64,000 nucleotides of DNA from Bradyrhizobium barranii subsp. apii (GCF_011516635.5 NZ_CP096256.1:391819-455818), one strand, 5' to 3'; counted from the stretch's first letter, positions 37,301-44,990 are shown. Notes: a model not told the origin generated them from the letters alone. Made by a program: numbers and translations.

Positions 37301-39486
37301 AGATCCAGCACCGTCACGCCGGTGAGCCCGTCGCCGCCCAGCGCGGCGCGTCCGGCCGCATCGGCCAGCAGCAGCGGCGGCGCCGCATCCTCGAGCACCT
37401 GCCGCAGCCGCGCGCTGGGATAGGCCGGGTCCAGCGGCAGATAGGCCCCTCCCGCCTTGAGGATCGCCAAGACGCCCACCACCATCGCCGGGCTGCGCTC
37501 CAGGCAGATCGCCACCGGCAGGTCCGGCTTGACCCCGAAGGCGATCAGATGATGCGCCAGGCGGTTGGCCCGCGCATTGAGCTCGCCATAGCTCAACCGC
37601 TCGTCCGCGCAGACCACCGCCACCGCCTCCGGCGCCTTTTGCACCTGCTGCTCGAACAGTTCGTGGATGCACCGCTGCGACGGATAGGCCGCCGCCGTCC
37701 GGTTCAGCTCCTCCAGCAGATAGCTGCGTTCAGCCGCCGGCAGAATGTCGATGCGGCCGACCGGCCGCCCCGCATCGGCCATCACGCCATGCAACAAAGT
37801 TTGCAAATGCTGCGTCATGCGGTCGATCTGCTTCGGCGCTAATCGACTGGCATCAAAATGCCAGCGGAAGCTCCCATCCAAAGCGCAAACCTCAAAGGTC
37901 AGCAAATCGCCGCATAGGCCAGCTCTGTGGCTCGTCATCAGATCGCCAGCGACGGAACAGCTCTGTGTCATGATTCTGATGCCAACCGGCCAGGGCTGGT
38001 GCGACCGTAGAGCCTCCACACCTCGCAATGTCGGGCAGCGCGCGACAATATCCCGGGCAAAGCTAGCGTGTGCCCTCAGCTGGGCGCATTCGGCCGCTAC
38101 GGTTTTGCGCACGTCTTCAAAGTCATGTGCAAGATCAATGGTCACTTCCATCGGAACGACAGAGGCGATCAACACCTCGATCGCTTTCGAGCCGGTTCGC
38201 CATCCATCCGGTTCACGCATCCATCCCAGTTGAAGCTCTGTTTCCCCGGTGATGCGGGCGAAATAGATAAGCCAAGCCGTTACCAAGGATTCCGAGCGAT
38301 CGAGTGGGGACAGTTTAGCCAAAGCACTTGGACTGAACCACGAACTCGACTGCCATTGGTGCGGCGCCGTAGCTAGGAACGACGACACGAAAGGAGGATG
38401 CAATACTCTAAACTGCCCGAGCCGCTGTCGCCAAAAATCCTCCCAAGGCGCCAGCAACTCATGGGTGGCAGTTATGCTCCGCGCCTCCTCATCGCTCAAG
38501 ATCGGAAGGCGACCACCTTCTTCCAGATTGGAGTGCCTAGCGAGGGCGCGCGCGTCCAACACCTGACCATCGGAGTTGCCAAAGCAAACATCAACATCCT
38601 GCGTACCCGTGGCCACACGCCAATGGCTGGAGTGGACTTCAAGCAGGGAACCTGCCGGAACGCCCGATTGTTGAGGCAACACCTCCACGCGCCTGACTGT
38701 GACAGCCTCATCGCCTACGAGCGCCTTGGGCAGACACAATGGATTGGGATGATATGGCCCAAAGCCTAGGGCCCGCGTCATCGCCGACAACTCTTGCGCG
38801 GATTGATCCCATCGCAGACAGCCTGCCGCATCTGGGCGTCGACGTCTCGGAAAGTAGCTCCGGCCCACCAGCGCCTGCGGGTAGGCAGTAAGCTTCCCGT
38901 TTTCGAGGCCAGTTAAGAGCTCGCGGAAGCCCTCAATCGCGGCTTCATAGCATTTAAGGTTCAGGGTCAGTGCCGTATCGGTGGGCGCAATCAGCACTTG
39001 GCGCTGAACCACGACGTCGCCGGTATCAACACCATCATCGATCCGATGCCACGTGATGGCATATTCGGTCTCTTGCGCCAGCAGCGCCCAAGACGTCGCG
39101 TGCGTTCCCGCGTATCGTGGCAATGGTCCGTCGTGGTAATTGAAAGCACCTCGATGCACTCGCCCAAACACGTCCGGTGGCAGTATGAACGGATTGGCAA
39201 CGGAGAAAATCCAATCCATCGGCTCAGCCTTCAAAAAAGAAGAGAGCTCTTCAACGCTTGCTACAGACGGGATGTTCGAGCGAACGGCCCAATCGCGGAA
39301 TACGCCGCCGGCACACAACGTCGCACCAATGACGTGGCCCATCTCAATTGCCAGCTGCGCGCATCTGATAGCGAGCGTACCACTGCCGACAATGACGGTA
39401 GGGGAGATCGATCGCGCTTCAGGTGGCCTGTTCTGATCGCCTGGTTGGCAGGCGCTCCCGCGCGCCGGAGATGCCCGATATGTCAT
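34030..39486 (-). CDS. NRPS-A, 5' part: formyltransferase, degenerate C, A1-PCP1, C2 and start of A2
   Basis: I chose the ATG at 39486 because AGGAG ends 8 nt upstream; a GTG two codons earlier sits too close to it. Residues about 28-330 form a methionyl-tRNA-formyltransferase-like domain with its C-terminal subdomain: catalytic Asn and His in FNYHDGPLPRYAG and Asp in DDGVDTGDVV. Residues about 345-575 are the C-terminal half of a condensation domain with no HHxxxDG motif. Then come A1 (Asp-like code), PCP1 and a dual-type C2. The frame runs into A2, shifts near 34085 and stops at 34030. Restoring one base joins it to 12089-34387, giving 27,399 nt, an exact multiple of three, or 9,132 aa. By analogy with gramicidin LgrA, the formyl domain should cap the first residue. 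Confidence 0.93.
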   Translation of the reverse strand: MTYRASPARGSACQPGDQNRPPEARSISPTVIVGSGTLAIRCAQLAIEMGHVIGATLCAGGVFRDWAVRSNIPSVASVEELSSFLKAEPMDWIFSVANPFILPPDVFGRVHRGAFNYHDGPLPRYAGTHATSWALLAQETEYAITWHRIDDGVDTGDVVVQRQVLIAPTDTALTLNLKCYEAAIEGFRELLTGLENGKLTAYPQALVGRSYFPRRRRPDAAGCLRWDQSAQELSAMTRALGFGPYHPNPLCLPKALVGDEAVTVRRVEVLPQQSGVPAGSLLEVHSSHWRVATGTQDVDVCFGNSDGQVLDARALARHSNLEEGGRLPILSDEEARSITATHELLAPWEDFWRQRLGQFRVLHPPFVSSFLATAPHQWQSSSWFSPSALAKLSPLDRSESLVTAWLIYFARITGETELQLGWMREPDGWRTGSKAIEVLIASVVPMEVTIDLAHDFEDVRKTVAAECAQLRAHASFARDIVARCPTLRGVEALRSHQPWPVGIRIMTQSCSVAGDLMTSHRAGLCGDLLTFEVCALDGSFRWHFDASRLAPKQIDRMTQHLQTLLHGVMADAGRPVGRIDILPAAERSYLLEELNRTAAAYPSQRCIHELFEQQVQKAPEAVAVVCADERLSYGELNARANRLAHHLIAFGVKPDLPVAICLERSPAMVVGVLAILKAGGAYLPLDPAYPSARLRQVLEDAAPPLLLADAAGRAALGGDGLTGVTVLDLETATPAWAELPATDPDPRALGLTSRHLAYVIYTSGSTGTPKGVMVEHGSLVNYLYWSDRSHYEGALNGSPMLLSFSFDGTITTVFGPLLAGTQLRILNQAFPIDWCAAVGQAQTYDLIKLTPSHLSTLTNRFDGYKGPAPTRVLMLGGEALIPADIQFWQERFPTVRLINHYGPTEATVGSTTFAISEAVDKLSSIPIGRPIANARVYLLDAYGAPVPFGAAGELYIGGAGVARGYLNRPELTAERFIASPFVDGDRLYRTGDLGRYLPDGNLEFLGRNDEQVKIRGFRIEPGEIAARLCEHAWVREAVVVAQQDGAGEKRLVAYVVCASEAGSDEDDGGGLAGALRAHLSARLPDYMVPAAFVRLAALPLTVNGKLDRKALPGPADAAYALAAYEAPRGEVETMLAGIWAELLGVERIGRHDNFFELGGHSLLAVQLMERLRRLSLGVEVRTLFARPVLCDLAASLGSHREVAVPANLIDEHSTAITPRMLPLIELTQEEIDRVVATVPGRVANIQDIYGLSPLQDGILFHHLLASRGDPYLLVSQMAFAKRGLLDGYLGAVQEVVDRHDILRTAFVWEGLSSPAQVVWRKAALDVLEVELDENGGSGREQLKRRFDPRQYRIDLGRAPLMRFVIAREPGSGRWLLLQLLHHLTGDHTTLEVMHAEVRAVLAGRGHELAVPQPFRNLVAQARLGIDAKAHEAFFQEMLGDIDEPTLPFGLREVHGDGSGIGEAHRMLPQALNDRLRAQARRLRVSLASLCHLAWGQVVALSSGREQAVFGTVLFGRMHAGAGADRAMGLFINTLPVRLDLDGAGVEASVQATHARLSELLAHEHASLALAQRCSGVAAPAPLFSALLNYRHNTPAAKSGSGTDDVLAGIERLGGEERTNYPLTLSVEDFGEALGLTAQVAEPISADRVCGYMQHTLEQLADALEQAPDRPVRELDILPAAERSYLLEELNRTAAAYPSQRCIHELFEQQVQKAPEAVAVVCADERLSYGELNARANRLAHHLIAFGVKPDLPVAICLERSPAMVVGVLAILKAGGAYLPLDPAYPSARLRQVLEDAAPPRCWPMRPDAPRWAATGSPA
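36707..37158 (-). other. A1 specificity cassette (alpha), predicted Asp
   Basis: The code residues read by eye against GrsA are D-G-T-K-M-G-H-V-G-K, closest to the Asp code DLTKVGHIGK. The same cassette appears to be repeated without change in modules 3, 5 and 8. Confidence 0.65.
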
Positions 39487-39549
39487 CTTCACCGCTCCTG
39501 CAGTCCATCCATCAGCTGGGCATTCCCACCAGTCGCGCCACGTAGTGAC

Positions 39550-39759
39550 TCAAACCAGCCACATTGGTTCGAATTTGCTCGGGATAACCGCGCCCACAGT
39601 CGCTTGCGCAGTATGGGGGAGGTATTGGCGGTGCCGAAATTCTTGCCCGCCGCGCAGATCTTCCACGTCGCGGGCAGACCCCGCGCCTTCAGATATCGTC
39701 TCCGGCAGAATCGCAGCTCCCACCTTAACCTGGTCTGAGTTTCCGGTGAGCGAGATCAT
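39550..39759 (-). CDS. Small ORF upstream of NRPS-A, unknown
   Basis: A 69-aa frame on the same strand as NRPS-A, ending 63 bp before its start. A good ribosome-binding sequence (GAGGAG) precedes the ATG by about 10 nt, and the candidate sigma-54 promoter at 39805-39820 lies about 45 bp upstream. The translation has no membrane segment and does not resemble MbtH, the usual small NRPS helper. It may be a real leader gene or simply part of the 5' untranslated region. Confidence 0.35.
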   Translation of the reverse strand: MISLTGNSDQVKVGAAILPETISEGAGSARDVEDLRGGQEFRHRQYLPHTAQATVGAVIPSKFEPMWLV

Positions 39760-39800
39760 CGGACGACTTCTCCTCAGTCAATGCGCCTTTATAGAGGAGA

Positions 39801-39820
39801 CTAGGCATGTATCGTGCCAA
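39801..39820 (-). promoter_or_regulatory. Candidate sigma-54 (RpoN) -24/-12 promoter for the NRPS-A transcript
   Basis: On the minus strand from 39820 the sequence is TTGGCACGATACATGCCTAG. It matches the consensus TGGCACG-N4-TTGC except for A instead of T at the first base of the -12 block; the GG and GC pairs are correctly spaced. No TGT-N10-ACA (NifA-type) activator site is seen in the about 95 bp between it and the IS481 remnant. Confidence 0.55.
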
Positions 39821-39913
39821 AGGAGAAATCGTTCTCTGTCAGTATGCTAGCCCTAGCTGTTTAGTCCCACGCTTTGATGGTGCATTTTTGTCGCACGATT
39901 CGAAGGATGCGCT

Positions 39914-40135
39914 ATGGGATAAGTTTTACATGGCTGCGCCAGTACGACGGAGGCAGTCCGTCGAGCAATACAAATAGTCAAGAGAACCTGAGAGGTCTCG
40001 CCAAGCGCTACGGGATCAATCAGAAGACTGTCGCGAAGTGGAAGCAGCGCGAGACCGTCGCCGATCGTTCGACAGGCCCCAAGGAAGTCAAGTCGACTGT
40101 CCTTTCCATCGAGGAAGAGGCGATCGCCGAAATCG
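39914..40135 (+). pseudogene. IS481-family transposase N-terminal remnant
   Basis: Begins ATG GGA then a TAA stop, then VLHGCASTTEAVRRAIQ. A frame change leads into QENLRGLAKRYGINQKTVAK, the helix-turn-helix typical of the IS481-family N-terminus, and KSTVLSIEEEAI. The homology stops near 40135, where an IS5-type sequence takes over. The early stop, frameshift and truncation make it dead. It bounds the promoter region of NRPS-A. Confidence 0.7.
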
Positions 40136-40350
40136 TCAATCGCGGCGCGAAGCCAGTCATTCCAAACAAATCCAACAGGGTAACCCTCCACAGCTTCAGC
40201 AAGCGCGTCTACAAAGGGCGCAACGTTATCGAGCGCTGTTTCTGTCTGGTCAAAGGTTTCAGGCTTGTCGCAACTCGCTACGACAAACTTGCCAGAAATT
40301 TCTTGGCTGCCGTCCACCTTGCCGCCATCGTCGCTTATTGGATCAATTGA
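40136..40350 (+). pseudogene. IS5-family transposase C-terminal remnant
   Basis: Encodes KPVIPNKSN, then YKGRNVIERCFCLVKGFR and TRYDKLARNFLAAVHLAAIV, the C-terminal signature with the last catalytic Glu (RNVIER) of IS5/IS427-type DDE transposases. It is fused in frame to the IS481 remnant, so a single open frame (39874-40350) is a chimera of two dead transposases. The DDE Asp residues are absent. Confidence 0.75.
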
Positions 40351-40671
40351 GTCTGAACCCCAACACTGCTATGTCACTTATTCGACCTCGCCGGATATCG
40401 TACACAATCGGCACAAGGCTTCTGGAAGCTCGCCTGATGTGTTCCGGGCAAAGAAAAGCGGAGCCTGGAACGTCAAAGTGATTTTTCCGGCCCGGCCCCA
40501 CCGCCTTGTCGGGTGCGACTCTCCTGAAAGAGCTATGCGGGTCGCCGTTGCGCCCGCTCTCGGCAACCGCAACTGCATGGCGACATGAGAGGCCCGACCG
40601 GCTCCATTGGATTGGTCTCCAGCGGGACAGCGACAAGGCACTGCCAGAGCCGCGGTCCGAGCTGAGGCTCC
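40351..40671. other. Stretch with no recognised gene
   Basis: Lies between the IS5 and IS3 remnants. Frames on both strands are open in part but match no family I know. It is probably joined scraps of mobile elements. Confidence 0.4.
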
Positions 40672-40812
40672 AGGAGCCTTCGGTTGTTGAACCAATCGAC
40701 CCATTCCAGGGTTGCGAACTCGACGGCCTCGAAGCTTCGCCACGGTCCGCGCCGATGGATCACCTCGGCCTTGTAGAGACCGTTGATGGTTTCGGCGAGA
40801 GCATTGTCGTAG
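40672..40812 (-). pseudogene. IS3-family OrfB transposase C-terminal remnant
   Basis: Encodes YDNALAETINGLYKAEVIHR and FATLEWVDWFNNRRLLEP, the region around the last catalytic Glu of IS3-family OrfB integrases. It is cut on both sides; less than 50 residues remain. Confidence 0.75.
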
Positions 40813-41177
40813 GAATGTCAATCGGCCCTTTAATTGCGGTTTGTTGTCAAGCTTACATTTCTGAACTCGCCCACGGCACGGAGGTAGTGCTCGCGCCGTC
40901 GGAGCTGGTCCGGGTTGCGGAGACGGCGCGGGCGCGGCTGATACGTGCTTTGCCGGCCAGGCATTGGATCGCCGGGGCTGGTTGATGTCTTCGCTGGGGT
41001 CACGGTCCTTTCCGAGGTCGCGCAGCGCCTCATGATGATGTCCGGGTCGGGCGCCTCAACGTTTGCAGCGGAGTGCGGACGAGCCGCCACCAGCCGATTG
41101 ACCGAGGTCGCCACAACACCGTCCCAGCGGGACATCGCCAGTCCGGCAGCCCGGACCAGGAACTTTACAAGATCGGA
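40813..41177. other. Region downstream of the IS110 transposase, no gene seen
   Basis: Between the IS3 remnant and the IS110 transposase stop. IS110 elements usually carry a non-coding end here. I see no convincing frame and no inverted repeats; IS110 elements generally lack them. Confidence 0.4.
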
Positions 41178-42206
41178 TCAGGCTTCCTTCGCCTGGCCCC
41201 AGTCGAACGATGTGCCGTCGACCCAGATACAGTGAAGAACGATGGCGATTTTGCGCGCGATGGCGACCTTTGCCTTTCGCATGCCAATCCGATTGGCGAG
41301 CTTCATGCCCCAAGCCTTGAGAGAGGACCATTTCTTCGTTCGATAAAGCAGGACGGTCGCCGCCTCGTACAGGTACGTTCGGAGAAGACGGTCGCCCCAT
41401 CGTGATATCTTGCCATTGATGTCAGTTTCACCAGACTGGTTTCGTCGGGGCGTAAGACCCAGATAGGCGCCGACGCTTGATGCCGATCGGAAGCGCGATG
41501 GGTCGTCGATCGTATGGCGGAAGGCCAAGGCGGTCACCACGCCGACACCAGGAACCGTCATCAGGCGGCGCGTCGTCTCATCCGACTTCGCCAACTGGCG
41601 GACTTCGTCGTCGAACTTGCTTTGCTGCTTGCAGATCTGCTCATGGATCGACAGAAGCGGCGCGATCACACCGAGGAGTTGATGATCTTCGCCCAATAGC
41701 TCGCAGACCTGATTGCGAAACTTCAGTCCGATCGCGCGTGGGAAGAGCAAGCCGTATTCTTTGATTAGACTGCGGACCTGGTTCTCGATATCTCGACGAA
41801 TGGCCACGAGCCGAGATCTCGCGATGAGTATCGCGCGGATCTTCTGACTTTCCTCACTCTTGACTTTGACTTCTCGATACCAGCCAACCCGCACCAATTC
41901 GGCCAGACCTCGAGCATCATTCCGATCGCTCTTGTTCATGCGTACGGACAAAGCCGCGTGGGCATGCCGCGCGTCGATGCAGACCACCGGAAGATCAACC
42001 CTACGAAGTTCATGCCATAGCCAACTCGCCATCGCCCCGGTCTCAAATCCGATGCGCTCCGCCTGTGGCGCCCGCTTGCGAAGCAGTGCCGTGAGCGCCC
42101 CCGGGTCGGACTTGGCCTTTCCCTCGAACAAGACCTGACCCACTTCGTCGACCACACATACTGACGTTTCTCTTTGCGAGACATCCAGCCCAACATATTG
42201 CTTCAT
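41178..42206 (-). CDS. IS110-family transposase
   Basis: A 342-aa DEDD transposase. The N-terminal RuvC-like domain shows Asp in VGLDVSQRE, Glu in IGFETGAM, Asp in VCIDARHAH and Asp in KSDRNDARGLA. The C-terminal domain has the helix-hairpin TVPGVGVVTAL and the SSVGAYLGLTPRRNQSG serine motif. The ATG at 42206 (MKQYVGLDVSQ) has GGAGGGGG just upstream; an upstream in-frame start at 42281 is less likely. The gene is complete. It sits beside the 3' end of a broken integrase-type transposase gene. Confidence 0.93.
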   Translation of the reverse strand: MKQYVGLDVSQRETSVCVVDEVGQVLFEGKAKSDPGALTALLRKRAPQAERIGFETGAMASWLWHELRRVDLPVVCIDARHAHAALSVRMNKSDRNDARGLAELVRVGWYREVKVKSEESQKIRAILIARSRLVAIRRDIENQVRSLIKEYGLLFPRAIGLKFRNQVCELLGEDHQLLGVIAPLLSIHEQICKQQSKFDDEVRQLAKSDETTRRLMTVPGVGVVTALAFRHTIDDPSRFRSASSVGAYLGLTPRRNQSGETDINGKISRWGDRLLRTYLYEAATVLLYRTKKWSSLKAWGMKLANRIGMRKAKVAIARKIAIVLHCIWVDGTSFDWGQAKEA

Positions 42207-42281
42207 AGCCCCCTCCGATTCGCGAGATTGCGGGAAGGCTTGAAGATAGCGGACCTTTCGAGCCGCGGGCGCCGACCGCAA

Positions 42282-43160
42282 TTACGTCATCGTGTCCAAT
42301 TTTGGCTCGCGTATTGCCGCATTAGCGAATGTTACCCTCATGGCGCCATCGTACTGGTCGATACGACCTTGAAGGATTGGCCGCGCCAAGTGGCTTTTCC
42401 GGCTTGCTCGACGACCGGCTTGCTCGACGAGAGGGGCTGTGGGCGGGTCGGGCCCTACATAGCCCGGGCCGTCCACAGCCCCGGGCCATGGGGCAGCGGT
42501 TGTGGCGTCGTCGAGCGGGCCCTGGGCGACCAACCGTTCGGCAGCCCTTCGTCTGAGCGCCCTCAGCAGACGTTGCACAATCGAATGCTGTCTCTTTCCG
42601 AACTCCTCGGGGTGTTTCTCGCGCAGCCGGCCGACAATTGCGAGTGCCGTCAGCTGCGGCTGCTCTGCGAGCCACGCTTCGATCGCGGCAATATGCGGGT
42701 CGAGCTTGGACGGCATGCGAACTCTGGTCTTATAGGGTCGACGAGTTCGCCGGTGTGTAGCACGCGGCTCGCCGACCGTCACGCTCTTGCCGAGCGTCTT
42801 CGCGAACGTCGCTGCGGTCGCTGGCAGGATGCTAGTGTGAGCGGGTTGCGGGCCGCGCGCCTGTCCGGCACGACGATCGACGCGATTGCCTAGTTCCTCT
42901 TGGATCGCGCGAATCTCTGCCAACAGCGCGACCGGATCGAGCGAGCGATACTGATCGCGTAGCCGTTTCTTCACGGCCGCGGTCACCTTGGGATGCGCTA
43001 AGGCACGCTCTTAGGGCGTCGATGGGAGATGATAGCGCTTGATCACTTTAGCTCCTTCGCGACGCTTCTCCTTCAGCTTGAACGACGGTTGGAAGAAGTT
43101 GATGTCGCCCATCATACGCGCCGTCTCGACGCCATCGAAGCGGCCATAGCCCATGAGGCG
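42282..43160 (-). pseudogene. Integrase-core (IS481-like/ISNCY) transposase, C-terminal piece with premature stop
   Basis: Continues the gene at 44598-44990 across the IS256 at 43169: ...EQKSGAVVR then RLMGYGRFDGVETARMM, NFFQPSFKL, GAKVIKRYH. A TAA at 43011-43013 replaces the expected sense codon; after it the same frame goes on as ERALAHPKVTAAVKKRLR and about 220 more residues (PSKLDPHIAAIEAWLAE, KRQHSIVQRLLRALRRRAA). A short deletion is also likely around MMGDINFF. It is not functional. Confidence 0.75.
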
Positions 43161-43168
43161 GCGGACGA
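43161..43168. repeat. 8-bp target duplication of IS256 copy 3, left (GCGGACGA)
   Basis: GCGGACGA at 43161-43168 recurs at 44598-44605 directly outside the other end of the element, a perfect 8-bp duplication. Removing one copy restores the reading frame of the interrupted transposase. Confidence 0.95.
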
Positions 43169-44597
43169 GGGGATGTCCCGGGTTCTGTTGAATTTCTGAA
43201 GAGGTCGGCGTTGCCCACCTTGAGCCGGTAGGCTCGGGGTGCTGATTCCACAAAGGAGAGCAACGCCATGACGAGAGATATCACACCGGCTGGTTGGCCG
43301 GCGACCGGGGCTGTGGAGAAATCATTTGCGGAAGTGCGAGCGAGCTTCGATCGGTTCTGCCTTGCGGCAGGAATCGAGGCGCTCGGCACGATGATGGAGG
43401 CGGATGTGACAGCGGCCTGCGGGCCGCGCCACGGTCGTGATGCGGCGCGGCGGGCGCACCGTTGGGGCCGAACGCGGGGGCGGATCGGTTTCCACGGCGG
43501 CAAGATCGAGGTCGATCGCCCGCGGGTCCGGGGCATGGACGGCCGCGAGGTCACGATCCCGAGCTGGGAAACGGCGGCGCAGGAGGACTGGCTCGGTCGC
43601 TGGGCGATGAACCTGATGCTGATCAATGTGTCGACGCGCCGGTTCGGCCGCGCCGTCCGGCTGCCCGAGGGTGACGTGCCGGCACCGCCCGGATCGGGGA
43701 TTTCGAAGTCGGCGGCCTCGCGGAGGTTCGTGGCTCTGTCGGCGGCGCGGCTGGCCGACTTCATGGCTGCCGATCTGTCCGCGCTCGACCTTCTGGTGGT
43801 CCAAATCGACGGGCTGCATCTCGACGACGATCTCGTGCTGGTGGCCGCGATCGGGGTTGACGGCGAAGGCAACAAGCATCCGCTGGCGCTGGTGGAAGGG
43901 GCGACCGAGAATGCAGCAACGGTTCAGGCCCTGCTGGACAACCTGGTCTCGCGCGGGCTCGACCCGACGGTGCCAAGACTGTTCATCGCCGACGGCGCGA
44001 AGGCGTTGTCGAAGGCGATCCGCCGCACCTTCGGTTCGGCCGCTGCGATCCAGCGCTGCCAGATCCACAAGGCGCGCAACATCATGGAACGCCTGCCGAA
44101 AGAGCATCATGCGGCCACCCGCCGGGTGCTGCGCCAGGCCTGGGAGCTCGATGACGCCGACAAGGCTGAAAAATTGATCCGCAATCTCGCGCGTCGACTC
44201 GACCAGCAATGGCCCGGCGTTGCGGCCAGTATCCTCGAAGGCCTCGACGAAATCCTGACTGTCGTCCGGTTGAAGTTGCCGAAGGAGCTTCGCCGATCGC
44301 TCGCCTGTACCAATATCGCCGAGAACATGATGGGCACCATTCGCCGCGTCACGCGCAACGTTAAACGCTGGCGGGATGCCGGTATGGCCTTGCGATGGGT
44401 CGCGGCCGGTATGATCGAGGCCAACAAGGGCTTCCGACGATTGAAGGCGCATAAGCAATTGTCGGTTCTGCGTGCGGCCCTTCAAGCTCACCACGATCGC
44501 ATGACAATCAAGTCCGTTGCCCACGTCACGAGGGCTGCGTAATATTCATTCCGGCAACGTCGACCCGACGTAGTTCAACAGCGATCGGGACATCCCC
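43169..44597 (+). mobile_element. IS256-family element, copy 3 (complete, 1429 bp, perfect duplication)
   Basis: Ends GGGGATGTCCC and GGGACATCCCC, bounded by GCGGACGA on both sides. The body appears identical to copy 1. Of the three IS256 copies it is the only one whose flanks prove a simple transposition. Confidence 0.95.
43268..44542 (+). CDS. IS256-family transposase (copy 3)
   Basis: Complete 424-aa mutator-type DDE transposase identical in protein sequence to copy 1 (3641-4915). It has Asp in VVQIDGL, Asp in FIADGAK and Glu in CTNIAENM, and the same AAAGGAG ribosome-binding site. It is the sole gene of an element that inserted into an older, already decaying integrase-type transposase. 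Confidence 0.95.
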   Translation: MTRDITPAGWPATGAVEKSFAEVRASFDRFCLAAGIEALGTMMEADVTAACGPRHGRDAARRAHRWGRTRGRIGFHGGKIEVDRPRVRGMDGREVTIPSWETAAQEDWLGRWAMNLMLINVSTRRFGRAVRLPEGDVPAPPGSGISKSAASRRFVALSAARLADFMAADLSALDLLVVQIDGLHLDDDLVLVAAIGVDGEGNKHPLALVEGATENAATVQALLDNLVSRGLDPTVPRLFIADGAKALSKAIRRTFGSAAAIQRCQIHKARNIMERLPKEHHAATRRVLRQAWELDDADKAEKLIRNLARRLDQQWPGVAASILEGLDEILTVVRLKLPKELRRSLACTNIAENMMGTIRRVTRNVKRWRDAGMALRWVAAGMIEANKGFRRLKAHKQLSVLRAALQAHHDRMTIKSVAHVTRAA

Positions 44598-44990
44598 GCG
44601 GACGACGGCACCACTCTTCTGCTCGACAAACGCCTGATCATTCTTCTTGTAGGCGCGCGAGCGAGTTACTTCGAGCTTCTGTTCGCGACACCATGGCACG
44701 ACGACATCGTTCATGAAGGCGCTGTCGTTGTCGAAGTCCACGCCGCGCAACAGCCAGGGGAATAGGCTCTGTGCGCGGTTGATCGCCTCGACGACGAGCG
44801 AACCTTCCCGCGTCAGCAACGGCAGGCACTCCGTCCAGCCGGTGGCGACATCGACCATCGTGAGGGTCTGGATGAACGAGCCAGCCACCGACGTGCCGCC
44901 ATGGGCGACCATGTCGACCTCGCCGAAGCCGGGCACCGGGCTGTTCCAGTCAGCGAACGTGCGGATCGGGACCTCGCGCCTGATTGCCGA
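44598..44990 (-). pseudogene. Integrase-core (IS481-like/ISNCY) transposase, N-proximal piece
   Basis: Encodes the catalytic core of a DDE integrase-type transposase: FADWNSPVPGFGEVDMVAHG (first Asp), RGVDFDNDSAFMND (second Asp) and AFVEQKSGAVV (Glu). The upstream end is lost near 44990, where it meets an IS66 scrap. It continues at 43160 beyond the IS256. The exact IS family is uncertain; IS481-like or an unclassified group fits best. Confidence 0.75.

Noticed and set aside
39550..39759. MbtH-like protein gene
   Set aside because: The translation lacks the conserved tryptophans and the NxExQxSxWP motif of the MbtH family.
39821..39913. NifA-type activator site (TGT-N10-ACA) upstream of the sigma-54 promoter
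   Set aside because: I scanned this stretch by eye and found no TGT with ACA at the right distance.
3542..44597. NRPS-A as cargo of a composite IS256 transposon formed by copies 1 and 3
   Set aside because: The outer octamers of such a unit would have to match; GGCTCGCC before copy 1 and GCGGACGA after copy 3 do not, and copy 3 has its own perfect duplication.
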